From NCBI GenBank assembly GCA_015057625.1, contig SVDZ01000001.1, positions 306,921-370,920 of the forward strand: a stretch of 64,000 bases of DNA. The letters are read 5' to 3'. The notes beneath the pieces were generated by a model. That model ran no database searches, was not told where the DNA came from, and saw only the letters and a program-made list of their open reading frames with translations. The number at the start of each line of letters is the position of its first letter. The first letter of the stretch is position 1. Positions 45,647 through 55,339 of the stretch are shown here, piece after piece. The position numbers and the translations under genes were made by a program. The DNA comes from Lachnospiraceae bacterium. Lineage in GTDB: Bacteria; Bacillota; Clostridia; Lachnospirales; Lachnospiraceae.

Positions 45647-47602
45647 TTATTTTATAGAACTTCCGTCTTTCTTAAGTCCTGTTCCATACTTAAATAAAAC
45701 TACACTGTCATCTACTAATTTATTTGAAATATCAAATGCTGTTACCGGCCATGTCACAGGTGAAGTACCTGTAAATTCTTTTTCACCGAATAACACATCC
45801 GCAATTCCTGCGCACTCGCTTCCCGGAAGCCATGCACTCATAAGTGCATCGATGTTATCATATGAATCTCTGAGTGTGAGAGGTCTTCCGGTAACAAGGA
45901 TTACTATAACAGGAACGTTGTCACCTACTTTTGCCTTCGCTTCATTAATCAATGTAGTTCCTTCTTCATCAAGGAATAAACCAAATCCTGTAGAATCTCC
46001 CTGTGTCTCTGAATATGGATCTTCTCCTGCCACAACTACAACTGCCTGTGTATCTGCTGATATTTTGTCAGCGGAATCCACATACTCAAACTCTTTATCA
46101 GAAGCGACCTGTTTAAAGCCTTCAAGAATAGTGGTTCCTTCTGTGGTTTTTCCTTTACTTCCTGTCCAGCTGATAGTCCATCCGCCGCACTGAGTTCCGA
46201 TATCATCTGCTGCCTCACCCATTACTGCAATCTTATTTGCAGCTGCAAGTGTCTGGATTGCAGTCTTATCATCACTCATCTTTTCATTCTTCAACAATGT
46301 GAGGGATTCACTAACGGCCTGTCTTGCAAGTGTTCTGTGCTCCTCGCTGCCAATCTGTTTTAACTGTTCTTTTTCTATATCAGAATTGATTTTTTCTTCA
46401 AATAATCCGGCATCAAATTTTACTGTGAGAATTCTTGATACCGCATCATTAATTCTGTCTTCAGAAACTGTTCCGTCATTTACAAGGTTAATCATAGTGT
46501 AGTAGCAGTTCTGCCAGTCAAGAGGCTCCATAAGCATGTCAACTCCCGCATTTACACATTCAGCAAGCTGAACCTTGTACTCTGCACCCTTACAATGCTC
46601 TACTCCGTCGTAATCCGAAATAACAATTCCCTTAAATCCGAGCTCACCTTTGAGATAATCTGTGATGAGTTCTTTATTTTCATGACAGTTTACTCCGTTG
46701 ATTGAGTTATATGAAACCATAAGTGTCTGGGCACCTGCTTCAATTGCTGACACGTAAGGTTTGATAATGTCGTTCTTTAACTTATCATCCCACTCTTTTG
46801 CATCCATCTCCACATTGCCCTGGTTGTAGCCATTCTTAACCTGACCTTCACCTACAAAGTGCTTGATCGAACAGAGAAGATGATTCTGTGATAAGAAATC
46901 ATCACTGTCTTTTCTTCCCTGAAGTCCGTTAACATACGCTGTTCCAAGTTCTGTAACTAAATCTGTATTCTCGCCGAAGCACTCATAAAATCTTCCCCAA
47001 TGCTCATCATAAGCAACTCCGAGTACAGGTGAGAATGCGTAGTTTGAACCGATTCCTCTTGTCTCTGACGCAGTAACTGTTCCGATTTTTTCAACCAGCT
47101 CTGCATCTCCTGTTGCACCAAGTCCGATCTGGTGTGGGAAAATAGTGGTTCCGTATACATTGCTGTTTCCGTGAACAGAATCTACACCGTAAAGAATAGG
47201 AATACCGAACTTGCTCTCGCTTGCCGCTTTTTTATAATTATTAATCTCTTCAGACCAGTTTTCCGGATTATTTCCGCTAGTTGGTGCAGAGCCTCCGCCA
47301 CTGAGCATTGCTCCAAGACCATACTGCTTAACCATAGCATATGCAGCTCCACCACCATCAACATTTCTCTCCGCCATAATCATCTGAGCTATCTTGTCAT
47401 TGATGTCCATCTTTGACATAAGATCCTTAACTCTATCTTCAGTAGATGCTTTTGCATCTCTGAATACTGCTTTTGCATAAGGATCTTTTTCAGCCTTGCT
47501 TCCATCCTTTTTTTCACAACCTGACAGCATCGAGGCTGCAAGTACAAACACCATACCTGCAGATGCGATTTTCTTTGCAGGTAACAAATTAATCTTTCTC
47601 AT
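45647..47602 (-). CDS. GH3 beta-glucosidase, lipoprotein
   Basis: Exo-acting glycosidase of family GH3 that releases glucose from beta-glucan oligosaccharides on the cell surface. The 651-residue protein has a lipobox LSGC (Cys29), the KHFVGEG segment (Lys247-His248) and the nucleophile Asp330 in GIVISDYDG. The C-terminal alpha/beta sandwich domain (about 420-640) is present, so the domain order is the classic one, unlike the GH3 at 52-55 kb. Closest in layout to exo-1,3/1,4-beta-glucanases. GGGAG precedes the ATG. It lies next to a secreted GH16 gene that would supply its oligosaccharides. Confidence 0.9.
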   Translation of the reverse strand: MRKINLLPAKKIASAGMVFVLAASMLSGCEKKDGSKAEKDPYAKAVFRDAKASTEDRVKDLMSKMDINDKIAQMIMAERNVDGGGAAYAMVKQYGLGAMLSGGGSAPTSGNNPENWSEEINNYKKAASESKFGIPILYGVDSVHGNSNVYGTTIFPHQIGLGATGDAELVEKIGTVTASETRGIGSNYAFSPVLGVAYDEHWGRFYECFGENTDLVTELGTAYVNGLQGRKDSDDFLSQNHLLCSIKHFVGEGQVKNGYNQGNVEMDAKEWDDKLKNDIIKPYVSAIEAGAQTLMVSYNSINGVNCHENKELITDYLKGELGFKGIVISDYDGVEHCKGAEYKVQLAECVNAGVDMLMEPLDWQNCYYTMINLVNDGTVSEDRINDAVSRILTVKFDAGLFEEKINSDIEKEQLKQIGSEEHRTLARQAVSESLTLLKNEKMSDDKTAIQTLAAANKIAVMGEAADDIGTQCGGWTISWTGSKGKTTEGTTILEGFKQVASDKEFEYVDSADKISADTQAVVVVAGEDPYSETQGDSTGFGLFLDEEGTTLINEAKAKVGDNVPVIVILVTGRPLTLRDSYDNIDALMSAWLPGSECAGIADVLFGEKEFTGTSPVTWPVTAFDISNKLVDDSVVLFKYGTGLKKDGSSIK

Positions 47603-47711
47603 AATAATCTCCCTTTACTAATATTGATATGTTCCGTGTTTCACCAGTAAATTCATTTTAATTGTATAGGGCAAAATGTTTTTATACAAGCAAAAAAAAT
47701 GCAAAAAATTA

Positions 47712-47732
47712 TAGGGCCGCATTGCAGCCCTA
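47712..47732 (-). terminator. Terminator of the 47.8-50.0 kb GH16 gene
   Basis: TAGGGC/GCCCTA stem with an inner GC pair, followed by TAATTTTTT on the minus strand. Confidence 0.85.
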
Positions 47733-47751
47733 CAATCATCACTTTTTATTT

Positions 47752-50007
47752 TTATTTAACTTTCTTTACTTTTGACCAGCCACTGTATGTTGCCTGTCCG
47801 TCATTATCTAAAATATATGCTCTTACTTTTATATAATATTTCTTTTTAGGATTAAGTTTTTTAACTGTCTTTGTAGTCTTAGAACTGTCACCGGTCTTAG
47901 TCAATTTCTTCTTGAATTTACTTGATGTGGAAATCTTATATTCATATCCGTCCACTCCGGCAACTTTCTTAAATGTAAGTTTTATTTTCTTTCTGTCCTT
48001 GCTTCTCTTTGCACTTTTAACCTTTGACTTTCCTACAGTAACTTTTATAGCTTTTGTAGTTGCAGGTGTAACCTTTGTTGTCTCCACAGGTTTTGCTGTA
48101 GGCGCTACTGTTGTTGGTGCAACTGTAGGCGCTTCTGTTGTTGGTGCAACTGTAGGCGCTTCTGTTGTTGGTGCAACTGTAGGAGCTTCTGTTGTTGGTG
48201 CAACTGTAGGCGCTTCTGTTGTTGGTGCAACTGTAGGAGCTTCTGTTGTTGGTGCAACTGTAGGCGCTTCTGTTGTTGGTGCAACTGTAGGCGCTTCTGT
48301 TGTTGGTTCCTCTGTTGTAGGCTCTTCTGTCTCAGGCTCATTCTCCCAAAGTCCATCTTTATCCCATGTACCTGAATTCTTAGCCTCAGGAACCTTTGAC
48401 TTATTCTGATATGCCCTTACGTAATCAACGTACATAGTAGAGCCTTCCCATGAACTGCTAGGAATTGCTCCTCCTATAAAGTTACCTCCAATAGCCATAT
48501 TGAGAACGAAGTAATGTTCATGTTCTGTAAACTCTTTCTTCATTGAATCTGAAATCTTAACTGTCGCAATCTTAACATCATCAATGTAAAAAATCATCTT
48601 TGTCGATGTCCAATCAACTGCATATACATGCCAATCATTTATGCTTCCGCCTGGAATCTGAGCATTTCCTCCACTCATATCATGCTCATACGGTTTCTTA
48701 CTGTCATCTCCATTATTCCAATGAAGTGTAGATAAAATATTAGTATCAGCATTTTTGTGTTCCATTATGTCAATCTCACCACAGTATGGCCATCCCATAG
48801 GATCTTTATCACCTAACATCCAGAATGCCGGCCAAACACCTCTGCACATTCCGTTGTCAAATCTAATTCTAGCCTCCATACGTCCATACTTAAAGCTGTG
48901 TTTTCCGGATGTCTGAATTCTTGCAGATGTATATGTACTAGTTCCATCGCGCTGAGCATGAATAGCTAATGCCTTTCCGTCATCTGAAGAACTATCATCT
49001 GAAATATCCGCTATATAAAGATTCTTTTCACTTGTTGTATATATCTGCTTTTCTTCATTTCCCCAGCCGCCACCGCCGGTTTCAATATTCCATGATTTAT
49101 CATTGAGCGAAGTTGAGCTGAACTCATCGCTCCACACTAAATCTCCGCCTGTATAACCAAATGATTTTGCATAATCATTGGTATATTCCACTCCTGAGTA
49201 AGGTGTCTGTGTAACTATCTTTTCCTCTTCCTCTTCCTGTGAGCCAGTATTCAGGCGTGACTCTTTCTCTTCATATTCACTGGTATATCCCAAGTCTTTG
49301 ATGTCGAAGTCTCTGATATGGACAGTTCCTTTCCATTTTGACTCTTCATGTATATTAATTTCATTACCTGCAAAATCTCTCTTGCCTCCAAAAGCACCCA
49401 ATAACAGTCTGATTGCCATACTGCTTTGATCCATCCAATTGATAAACTCAAATGAATATGTACTCTCTGTAGTTCCTAAAGATATAATCTGTCCGTCACT
49501 ACCTTCCTGCATACCCAACTCACCAAATGGAGAAGGATTAAAATCAACATAACAATATTTTGAAGTATACTCTGAAGTTGAAGCAGGCTCTGACCATCCC
49601 TTGAAAGTCACTCTGTAGAGATGACCCTTTTCAACATTAAACCCAGACATCTCGGCTCTAACCTGGCTAGGCTCAATTGTATTAGTTCCCCAATCACGGT
49701 TCCATCCGGTATTTTTAATAGTCATATCAAAGCCGTTCGAAACGCCGGTTGCCTCCTCACTATGACTGGTTAATGGCCAGTTAGTAAGAGTTTCTTCTGT
49801 CTCCGTAAGCGAAACCGACTCAATTATTCCAACATTGTCTGGTTCTCCCCAGGTATTTACTCCCTGGTGTGTAAACTTCCACTGCTTAAGAGTCAGTACA
49901 GTTTCATCTGCATTAATCTTCTTTGAAGTATTAATTCCTGCAAATGTAGATACTACTAATGTTGCAGACGTAATGCCTGCAATAATCCTTTTAAATTCCT
50001 TTTTCAT
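47752..50007 (-). CDS. Secreted multidomain GH16 beta-glucanase
   Basis: Endo-beta-1,3- or 1,3-1,4-glucanase, 751 residues. It comprises a signal peptide (1-33); an N-terminal carbohydrate-binding-like domain (38-238) homologous to the whole N-terminal part of the protein at 58.6-59.9 kb; GH16 (about 285-535) with GEIDIME (Glu411 nucleophile, Glu416 acid/base); a linker of nine-residue PTTEAPTVA repeats (about 555-640); and a C-terminal Fn3-like domain (about 665-751) found in other secreted proteins here. No membrane anchor or LPxTG motif is visible, so the C-terminal domain may hold it at the wall. A palindrome (50039-50055) lies before the gene. Confidence 0.92.
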   Translation of the reverse strand: MKKEFKRIIAGITSATLVVSTFAGINTSKKINADETVLTLKQWKFTHQGVNTWGEPDNVGIIESVSLTETEETLTNWPLTSHSEEATGVSNGFDMTIKNTGWNRDWGTNTIEPSQVRAEMSGFNVEKGHLYRVTFKGWSEPASTSEYTSKYCYVDFNPSPFGELGMQEGSDGQIISLGTTESTYSFEFINWMDQSSMAIRLLLGAFGGKRDFAGNEINIHEESKWKGTVHIRDFDIKDLGYTSEYEEKESRLNTGSQEEEEEKIVTQTPYSGVEYTNDYAKSFGYTGGDLVWSDEFSSTSLNDKSWNIETGGGGWGNEEKQIYTTSEKNLYIADISDDSSSDDGKALAIHAQRDGTSTYTSARIQTSGKHSFKYGRMEARIRFDNGMCRGVWPAFWMLGDKDPMGWPYCGEIDIMEHKNADTNILSTLHWNNGDDSKKPYEHDMSGGNAQIPGGSINDWHVYAVDWTSTKMIFYIDDVKIATVKISDSMKKEFTEHEHYFVLNMAIGGNFIGGAIPSSSWEGSTMYVDYVRAYQNKSKVPEAKNSGTWDKDGLWENEPETEEPTTEEPTTEAPTVAPTTEAPTVAPTTEAPTVAPTTEAPTVAPTTEAPTVAPTTEAPTVAPTTEAPTVAPTTVAPTAKPVETTKVTPATTKAIKVTVGKSKVKSAKRSKDRKKIKLTFKKVAGVDGYEYKISTSSKFKKKLTKTGDSSKTTKTVKKLNPKKKYYIKVRAYILDNDGQATYSGWSKVKKVK
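48087..48330. repeat. 27-bp repeats encoding the PTTEAPTVA linker
   Basis: About nine near-identical 27-bp units inside the GH16 gene encode a Pro/Thr/Glu linker. The high DNA identity suggests frequent change in copy number. They also create a false open frame on the plus strand. Confidence 0.9.
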
Positions 50008-50038
50008 TCAATTTCCTCCACTCTTTCAATTTTATAAA

Positions 50039-50055
50039 ATGTGTCCCCGACACAT
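50039..50055. promoter_or_regulatory. Perfect palindrome upstream of the GH16 gene
   Basis: ATGTGTC-CCC-GACACAT, 32 bases before the start codon. A possible operator for a sugar-responsive regulator. Confidence 0.5.
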
Positions 50056-50146
50056 GGATTCCGTCCCACAATACTACCTCTAATTTTAACATTTCGATTT
50101 TTTAACCGCAACTCCATTAATGAAATATAATTGCAAAAAAAAAGCA

Positions 50147-50188
50147 AAAAATCGAGGCTAACTGATTTTTGCAATTAGTCCCGATTTT
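50147..50188 (-). terminator. Terminator of the spore-coat gene pair
   Basis: AAAATCGGGACTAATTG/TAGCCTCGATTTT-type stem with wobble pairs, then a long T-rich run on the minus strand. Confidence 0.75.
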
Positions 50189-50215
50189 CAAAATATAGTT
50201 ATATTCTCAACACTT

Positions 50216-50467
50216 CTATAATGTAGCCGTAAAAATCGACTTCACTCTCTGAATTTCCTGCTCAGTTGCTTTCTGCGCCGGAATGTAATAATTTTTGCTT
50301 CTGGCCATTTCGTACAAATCTTCCTGTGACTTTTCACAATTATCTCTGAATGTTTTAAGTGTCTGCTTTAACTGCTTGTTATCTGTCTGCGCAATCATGT
50401 TTGCGTATTTTCCAAGCTCTGCATTAATACATGCGAGAGCATCTGTAACCATATACTTTTCCTGCAT
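50216..50467 (-). CDS. CotF-like spore coat protein
   Basis: An 83-residue small helical protein (MVTDALACINAELGKYANMIAQ...) resembling the clostridial coat-F family found in spore coats. The ATG at 50467 has AAGGAG seven bases upstream; the frame continues upstream without a site. It lies 43 bases downstream of a similar-sized gene with the matching partner sequence. The pair implies a spore former, although related small proteins occur in poorly sporulating strains. Family call moderate. Confidence 0.65.
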   Translation of the reverse strand: MQEKYMVTDALACINAELGKYANMIAQTDNKQLKQTLKTFRDNCEKSQEDLYEMARSKNYYIPAQKATEQEIQRVKSIFTATL

Positions 50468-50510
50468 AACAATCTCCTTTACTTCAAATCTCATTAATCC
50501 CAATATTTCA

Positions 50511-50696
50511 TTATCCCAAATATTTCAGCAACATCTGTTTGTTGTTCTCGGCATCCTTAGCTGCCTTGTCAAAAAACTGTTTAAACTGAGAATCACTCAC
50601 TTCTTTAGCGTAAGTGGTCATCTTGTCGTAACTTGTCTCATATCCCATAATGAGATGTCTGATATTTTGAAGTTCAAGTTCTGTTAAATCTCCCAT
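50511..50696 (-). CDS. Small CotF-like partner protein
   Basis: A 61-residue helical protein beginning MGDLTELELQNIRHLI, with a ferritin-like helical pattern (GYETSYDKM...FKQFFDKAAKDAE). AGGAGG precedes the ATG at 50696. Such short proteins usually occur directly before a coat-F gene in Clostridia and are thought to be coat components or partners. The longer upstream frame is not supported. Confidence 0.6.
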   Translation of the reverse strand: MGDLTELELQNIRHLIMGYETSYDKMTTYAKEVSDSQFKQFFDKAAKDAENNKQMLLKYLG

Positions 50697-50798
50697 TGCA
50701 TACCTCCTAAATGTTTTTACCCTTTTAGTATTGACGCACGGGAAATTTTTATACAGCAAAATTTTATATTGCAAATTTTTTATTGTTATTCTACAAAA

Positions 50799-51938
50799 CT
50801 ATTTATTGAAATATGTGTTTACTCCTTCAACTATTCCCTTTGCAATCTTATTTATCTCTGTAAAACTGCCGGAAAAGCTTCTGTCTCCCACTTCTAAATC
50901 AACTGACGGAACCGTTGAATAAGATGTCTGGGTCAAATCAAGAGCCATTGTTCCATTTCCGAAAATACCCACACCGCTTTTTCTCATTCCACCAATCAGA
51001 TTCGTTCCCAATTTATTGTGCTTTTTCCAATTCATTTTTACGGGCTCCATATTTCTGTAAGACACCACATTTGGAACTGTAATTGCAAAGGCGCCTTTTC
51101 CGTTTGTAGATGAGTCAAAATGAATGGAAATATGACAGTCTGCGCAGTTATTTGCTACCACTGTTCTTGCTATGTTATCAAGGTTTACATTTCCTTCCTG
51201 TCTAATCATCAAAACGTTGTACCCCTCTGCAAGAAGTTTTGCCTTCACCGCTTTTGCAACCTTTAGATTCATAGCCGCTTCAGAATATCCGTTAAGAAGC
51301 GATGTTCCTCCGTTAATTGATGAGGCATAGACTGAACCGCTTGATGTACTTCCACCGGTAACCTTTGGTGTTCCATCAGGATGGCATTTTGTTTTAAGTC
51401 CTGCACCTCTTGCGCAACCATGGCCTGCATTGACGCAAACTGTGATATTCTTTTTCTTTGAAGATGTCTTTGCATAAAACAAAGCGGCGCTTCCACTGTT
51501 TGTCAGTGATTCATTGGCGTATTTCCACCTTTTATTCCACTGAATCTTCTTAACTATTCTGCTCCATTTTGAGTATTCTTTCACGCCTGCATTATCACTG
51601 TATGCTCTTACCCTAAAGAAAGTATCTTTTTTCTTTGAAATTTTCTTTATAACCCTTGATGTACTATTTCCGCCTTTGACTACAAGCGTCTTCCCCTTAG
51701 CCCATGTTCCTCCGGTTTTATACTGAATTTCATAGCCGTCTGCCGACTTTACCTGCTTCCAACTTAATGTGGCACTTCCTGCCACATCAGAAGTCAGAGT
51801 AGTAATCTGAGCTTTTGAGACACTTCCTGCACTGGCCTCAGCCGAAATCATCATTGCAAATATAAGAGAAGTAACACAGGTGTTTTTAAGATTTCTGATA
51901 ATAATATTTTTCTTCATATTGTAGTTTTTAAACTTCAT
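50799..51938 (-). CDS. Secreted N-acetylmuramoyl-L-alanine amidase (Amidase_3)
   Basis: Cleaves the bond between muramic acid and the stem peptide of peptidoglycan, using zinc. The 379-residue protein has a signal segment (about 10-37), an Fn3-like domain (about 42-132) like those in the glucanases here, and an Amidase_3 domain (about 163-379). Expected zinc ligands are visible: His in CVNAGHG, Glu in YSEAAMN and His in CHISIHFDSS. The catalytic Glu lies in SVDLEVGD. GAGGTGA precedes the start. The Fn3-like fusion suggests wall targeting shared with the glucanases. Confidence 0.88.
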   Translation of the reverse strand: MKFKNYNMKKNIIIRNLKNTCVTSLIFAMMISAEASAGSVSKAQITTLTSDVAGSATLSWKQVKSADGYEIQYKTGGTWAKGKTLVVKGGNSTSRVIKKISKKKDTFFRVRAYSDNAGVKEYSKWSRIVKKIQWNKRWKYANESLTNSGSAALFYAKTSSKKKNITVCVNAGHGCARGAGLKTKCHPDGTPKVTGGSTSSGSVYASSINGGTSLLNGYSEAAMNLKVAKAVKAKLLAEGYNVLMIRQEGNVNLDNIARTVVANNCADCHISIHFDSSTNGKGAFAITVPNVVSYRNMEPVKMNWKKHNKLGTNLIGGMRKSGVGIFGNGTMALDLTQTSYSTVPSVDLEVGDRSFSGSFTEINKIAKGIVEGVNTYFNK

Positions 51939-51999
51939 ATATTAATTCACCTCGTTCTTAAAATTTATCTCAAAGATATTATTATTGTACCACAAATAG

Positions 52000-52052
52000 A
52001 AAAGGAGCGTTGCGCTTGTGATTTTTAATCACTAACGCAACAGCTCCTTTTT
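52000..52052 (-). terminator. Terminator of the cytoplasmic GH3 gene
   Basis: Long stem AAAAAGGAGC(T)GTTGCG...CGCAACGCTCCTTTT with T-rich flanks on both sides. Confidence 0.85.
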
Positions 52053-52077
52053 GCCTTTTTATAGATTAAGTTCAATA

Positions 52078-54894
52078 TTATTTCTTTATTTTCTTTGGAA
52101 CTTTCTTAAACTGAATGTAGTCAACATTAAGTCCTGCCAGCACATGCTCGAGTCCAATATTGTAAATACCCTTGTGTAATTTAACTTTAACAAGTTTCTG
52201 TAAGTTCCAGTTTCCATCTGTTCCGTTAGTCTGGATGATGAATGCAGTCTGTCCGTTTAAGCTTACATTACATGTAGACTGTGCAAGGTTAGAGAACGGT
52301 GACATGATGTTAACAATAATTGAGTACTCTGCTTCCTCATCAACTTCGAAGCTTGCAGATACCACATCTGTTCCAATCTTAACTTTGTTGTCATCTGCCA
52401 ATTTCTGAACATCACACTCTGCGCTGTCAGCCGGCTGATATTCAACGGCAACATCAGGATCAACAAGTTCTCTGTGAATACATCCACAGTCAAGAAGGAA
52501 TGAGCAGATATTCTTTGCAGTTCTCTGAAGTTCTCCGATAGTGAGTCTTCCCTCTGCAACAGACTTCTCTGTGTTGTCTCCGAGAGAGTTAATCTCTGCA
52601 CCGTTATTATTTACTACCATATATACATCGTTCTGTGAACGAATCATATTTCTTGTATCTTCTCTTGTATCCTCACCGCGGTCAACAACGTCGTTCATGC
52701 GTGCCCACCAGTCAGTCATTACGATACCTTTGAATCCCCACTCTTCACGAAGCACTACTGTGTTAAGGTCATAGTTTGATGCTGACCAATGTCCGTTGAT
52801 TGGGTTGTAAGATGTCATAATTGATCTGATACTGTCAGCCTTTACTGCCATCTCAAATGCTTTTAAGTAAATCTCTCTGATTGCTCTTTCTGAAGCAATA
52901 GCGTTGATTTTAAATCTGTGAGCTTCCTGTCCGTTACATGCAAAGTGCTTGATAGTTCCCCATCCGCCGCCTTCTTTGATACCAAGACAAGTTGCTGTTG
53001 CCATAATACCTGTAAGGTATGGATCTTCTGAGTAATACTCGAAGTTTCTGCCGTTAAGTGGATGTCTGTGAACATTTGCTCCAGGTCCAAGTAATGTATC
53101 TACTTCATTTGCAAGAAGAGCCTGTCCCTCAAAAGTATATAATTCTTTTACTAATGGAACATTCCATGATGCTGCAAGCAATGTTCCGATAGGAAGCTGA
53201 ACTGATTTAGCCTCCATACGAAGTCCTGAAGGTCCGTCTGCGCAACATGCTGCAGGAACACCGTAGTTGAAAAGTGAATCGCACATTCCTCCGAATGCAG
53301 ATGCTGTACCCGGTGTTACTCTAGGGTTACTCATACCTTCACCACGAACCAATATAGCCATCTCCTCAACTGTGAGCTGAGCTACAAATGCATCAAGAGT
53401 TGCCTTTCCATCTCTGACATCCTGAAGAGTAATACCCTGATCACCTGTGATTTCCATAGATGGTGGAAGAGCATCTTCGATTCTCTTTGCCATATCAACT
53501 GTGCTCTTAGATGCTTCTATATATGTAAGTTCATATGTACCGTCTGCTTTCTTAGCTCCCGGCTTCATAATCTTCAAATCATCAATAGGTCCCATAACCT
53601 CAACAAGCTTTTCTGTAACTACAAGATTGCTTGTGATGTAATTGCCATCTGAGATCTCTGAACCGTCTGCAGCCTTTGATCCTGACTTAAATGAAACCTT
53701 CTGTACGTTTCTAACACTGTTACCTGCGAATATCTCATATTCACCTGCTTCTAAAACGTAACATGACTTGTTTCCTGTAACACCACTGTCATCGTAAGAT
53801 TCCATCTGCTTAACAGGGAATGTTACGCTTACGACTTCAGATGCACCAGGTTTTAACTCAGAAGTTTTAACGAACCCTGCAAGTTCTTTTGCCGGCTTTC
53901 CAAGTGCTCCCTGAGGTGCACCGTAGTAAACCTGAATAACTTCTTTACCGGAATACTGGTCTCCTGTATTTGTTACTTTTACAGAAACTGTAATTTCCTT
54001 TTCATCTGCTACTGCTTCAACAACCTCATATTCAAAAGTTGTATATGAAATACCAAAACCGAATTCGTACTGAACCTTATCAGGACAGAATGTCTCGAAA
54101 TAACGGTATCCCACATAAATATCTTCTTCGTAGTAGTTGTCTGTCTCACTGCCAAAGTTCTTTGCTGCCGGATAATCATCAATGCTGTAAGCTATAGTAT
54201 CCGGAAGCTTTCCGCTAGGAGAAACCTTTCCTGAAATAACATCAGCTACGGCACATCCACCTTCCATACCACCTGCCCATACAAACAATACAGATTTGAT
54301 ATGTCCGTTGTACTCAGGAGCATCAATCCAGCTGATATCAATGATGTTTGATACATTGAGAACAATAATTACATTTTCAAACGCATCAGTAATATTTTTG
54401 ATATTTTCTTTTTCTTCTGATGTGAGAATGTAACTTCCTTCCCAAACTGCATTATCCTTATCTTCGCCGGCAGTTCTACCGATTACGTAAATTGCCTTAT
54501 CAGATTCAGACGCAGCTTTCTTTGCCATATCCGGTGTGATAGGCATATCTTTCTGGAACCATGGCTCGCAAGCCCAGCCACCGCCACCATTGTCAAATGG
54601 ATGATCCTTAAGCCATTCCTCATATGCATCTGTAATTTCTTTATTGTAGTTAATATTATCCTGTTTTAAACCATCTAATATGTTTGTAGCATATTCTACA
54701 TTTACCGCTCCACCGGAACCTGTTCCGCTTCTGTAATAATCAATGAGCGGTCTTCCGAAAACAGAAACCTTTTCATTTGAAAGGATAGGCAATGCCTTAT
54801 CTTCATTCTTGATGAGTACTGCTCCTTCAACTGCGGCTTCTCTACTCTTACTTGTAAAAACTTTCATCTGTTCTGCTGTAAGTTTATTGCTCAT
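52078..54894 (-). CDS. Cytoplasmic GH3 beta-glucosidase with permuted domain order
   Basis: Family GH3 enzyme, 938 residues, no signal peptide, so it acts on imported oligosaccharides. The usual C-terminal alpha/beta sandwich comes first (about 15-270), then an Fn3-like domain (about 295-400). The catalytic TIM barrel follows (about 480-790), with KHFACNG (Lys649-His650) and the nucleophile Asp728 in GIVMTDWWA. A terminal beta-sandwich resembling CBM6/35 closes it (about 850-935). This inverted order is known in ruminococcal and clostridial GH3 enzymes. GGTAGAT precedes the ATG. A motif shared with the GH55-like gene lies upstream (54931-54961). Confidence 0.9.
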   Translation of the reverse strand: MSNKLTAEQMKVFTSKSREAAVEGAVLIKNEDKALPILSNEKVSVFGRPLIDYYRSGTGSGGAVNVEYATNILDGLKQDNINYNKEITDAYEEWLKDHPFDNGGGGWACEPWFQKDMPITPDMAKKAASESDKAIYVIGRTAGEDKDNAVWEGSYILTSEEKENIKNITDAFENVIIVLNVSNIIDISWIDAPEYNGHIKSVLFVWAGGMEGGCAVADVISGKVSPSGKLPDTIAYSIDDYPAAKNFGSETDNYYEEDIYVGYRYFETFCPDKVQYEFGFGISYTTFEYEVVEAVADEKEITVSVKVTNTGDQYSGKEVIQVYYGAPQGALGKPAKELAGFVKTSELKPGASEVVSVTFPVKQMESYDDSGVTGNKSCYVLEAGEYEIFAGNSVRNVQKVSFKSGSKAADGSEISDGNYITSNLVVTEKLVEVMGPIDDLKIMKPGAKKADGTYELTYIEASKSTVDMAKRIEDALPPSMEITGDQGITLQDVRDGKATLDAFVAQLTVEEMAILVRGEGMSNPRVTPGTASAFGGMCDSLFNYGVPAACCADGPSGLRMEAKSVQLPIGTLLAASWNVPLVKELYTFEGQALLANEVDTLLGPGANVHRHPLNGRNFEYYSEDPYLTGIMATATCLGIKEGGGWGTIKHFACNGQEAHRFKINAIASERAIREIYLKAFEMAVKADSIRSIMTSYNPINGHWSASNYDLNTVVLREEWGFKGIVMTDWWARMNDVVDRGEDTREDTRNMIRSQNDVYMVVNNNGAEINSLGDNTEKSVAEGRLTIGELQRTAKNICSFLLDCGCIHRELVDPDVAVEYQPADSAECDVQKLADDNKVKIGTDVVSASFEVDEEAEYSIIVNIMSPFSNLAQSTCNVSLNGQTAFIIQTNGTDGNWNLQKLVKVKLHKGIYNIGLEHVLAGLNVDYIQFKKVPKKIKK

Positions 54895-54930
54895 ATCTAC
54901 CTCCGTACTTTCCCTTTCAATTTCATAACC

Positions 54931-54961
54931 TCGTCGTACCCACCAATGCCACCGTGTGACA
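54931..54961. promoter_or_regulatory. Shared upstream motif, GH3 copy
   Basis: TCGTC...CACCAATGCCACCGTGTGACA matches the motif at 58225-58249 (TCGTCACCAACCCCGCTACGTGACA) with one insertion. Both lie 25-70 bases before start codons of glucan genes. Possibly a common regulator site. Confidence 0.4.
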
Positions 54962-55280
54962 TTTCAGGATTTATGTTTTCATCATAGCATATACATATTT
55001 GCATTTCCATAATCAGAGCACATAAAAATACTTTTATTTAAGTTTTTAAATCGTTTTCTAAAAATCGTTTTTACCGTTATAAATACTAGCTTTTCGAAGC
55101 CCTTAAGCCGCCGACATTTGCTCACTTTTTCAAGCAATACCTTGAATCTGAATAAATCTATTTTATTTTTATTATTTGCAGACAATATTTGTAAAAATAT
55201 TTTCTTTCTCAAAAATAAAATATTTTTCATTGTATTTTAAGTCGAAAAACCTGAAACTTCTTCCGGCATAAAATAAGGAA
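54962..55280. other. AT-rich spacer without recognised gene
   Basis: Stop-rich in all frames apart from a low-complexity minus-strand stretch rich in Lys/Phe that lacks a start signal. No hairpin or repeat from the other families was seen. Confidence 0.5.
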
Positions 55281-55315
55281 GGACGGAAGAAACAGCGGGA
55301 ATGTTTCAACCGTCC
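55281..55315 (-). terminator. Terminator of the GH55-like gene
   Basis: GGACGG outer stem and GAAACA/TGTTTC inner stem; T-rich TTCCTTATTTT follows on the minus strand. Confidence 0.75.
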
Positions 55316-55339
55316 AAAAAAATATAGAGGCAAATTTAT

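Noticed and set aside
47912-48409. Plus-strand frame rich in Val/Gly/Ala opposite the GH16 linker
   Set aside because: Mirror image of the PTTEAPTVA coding repeats; no start signal.
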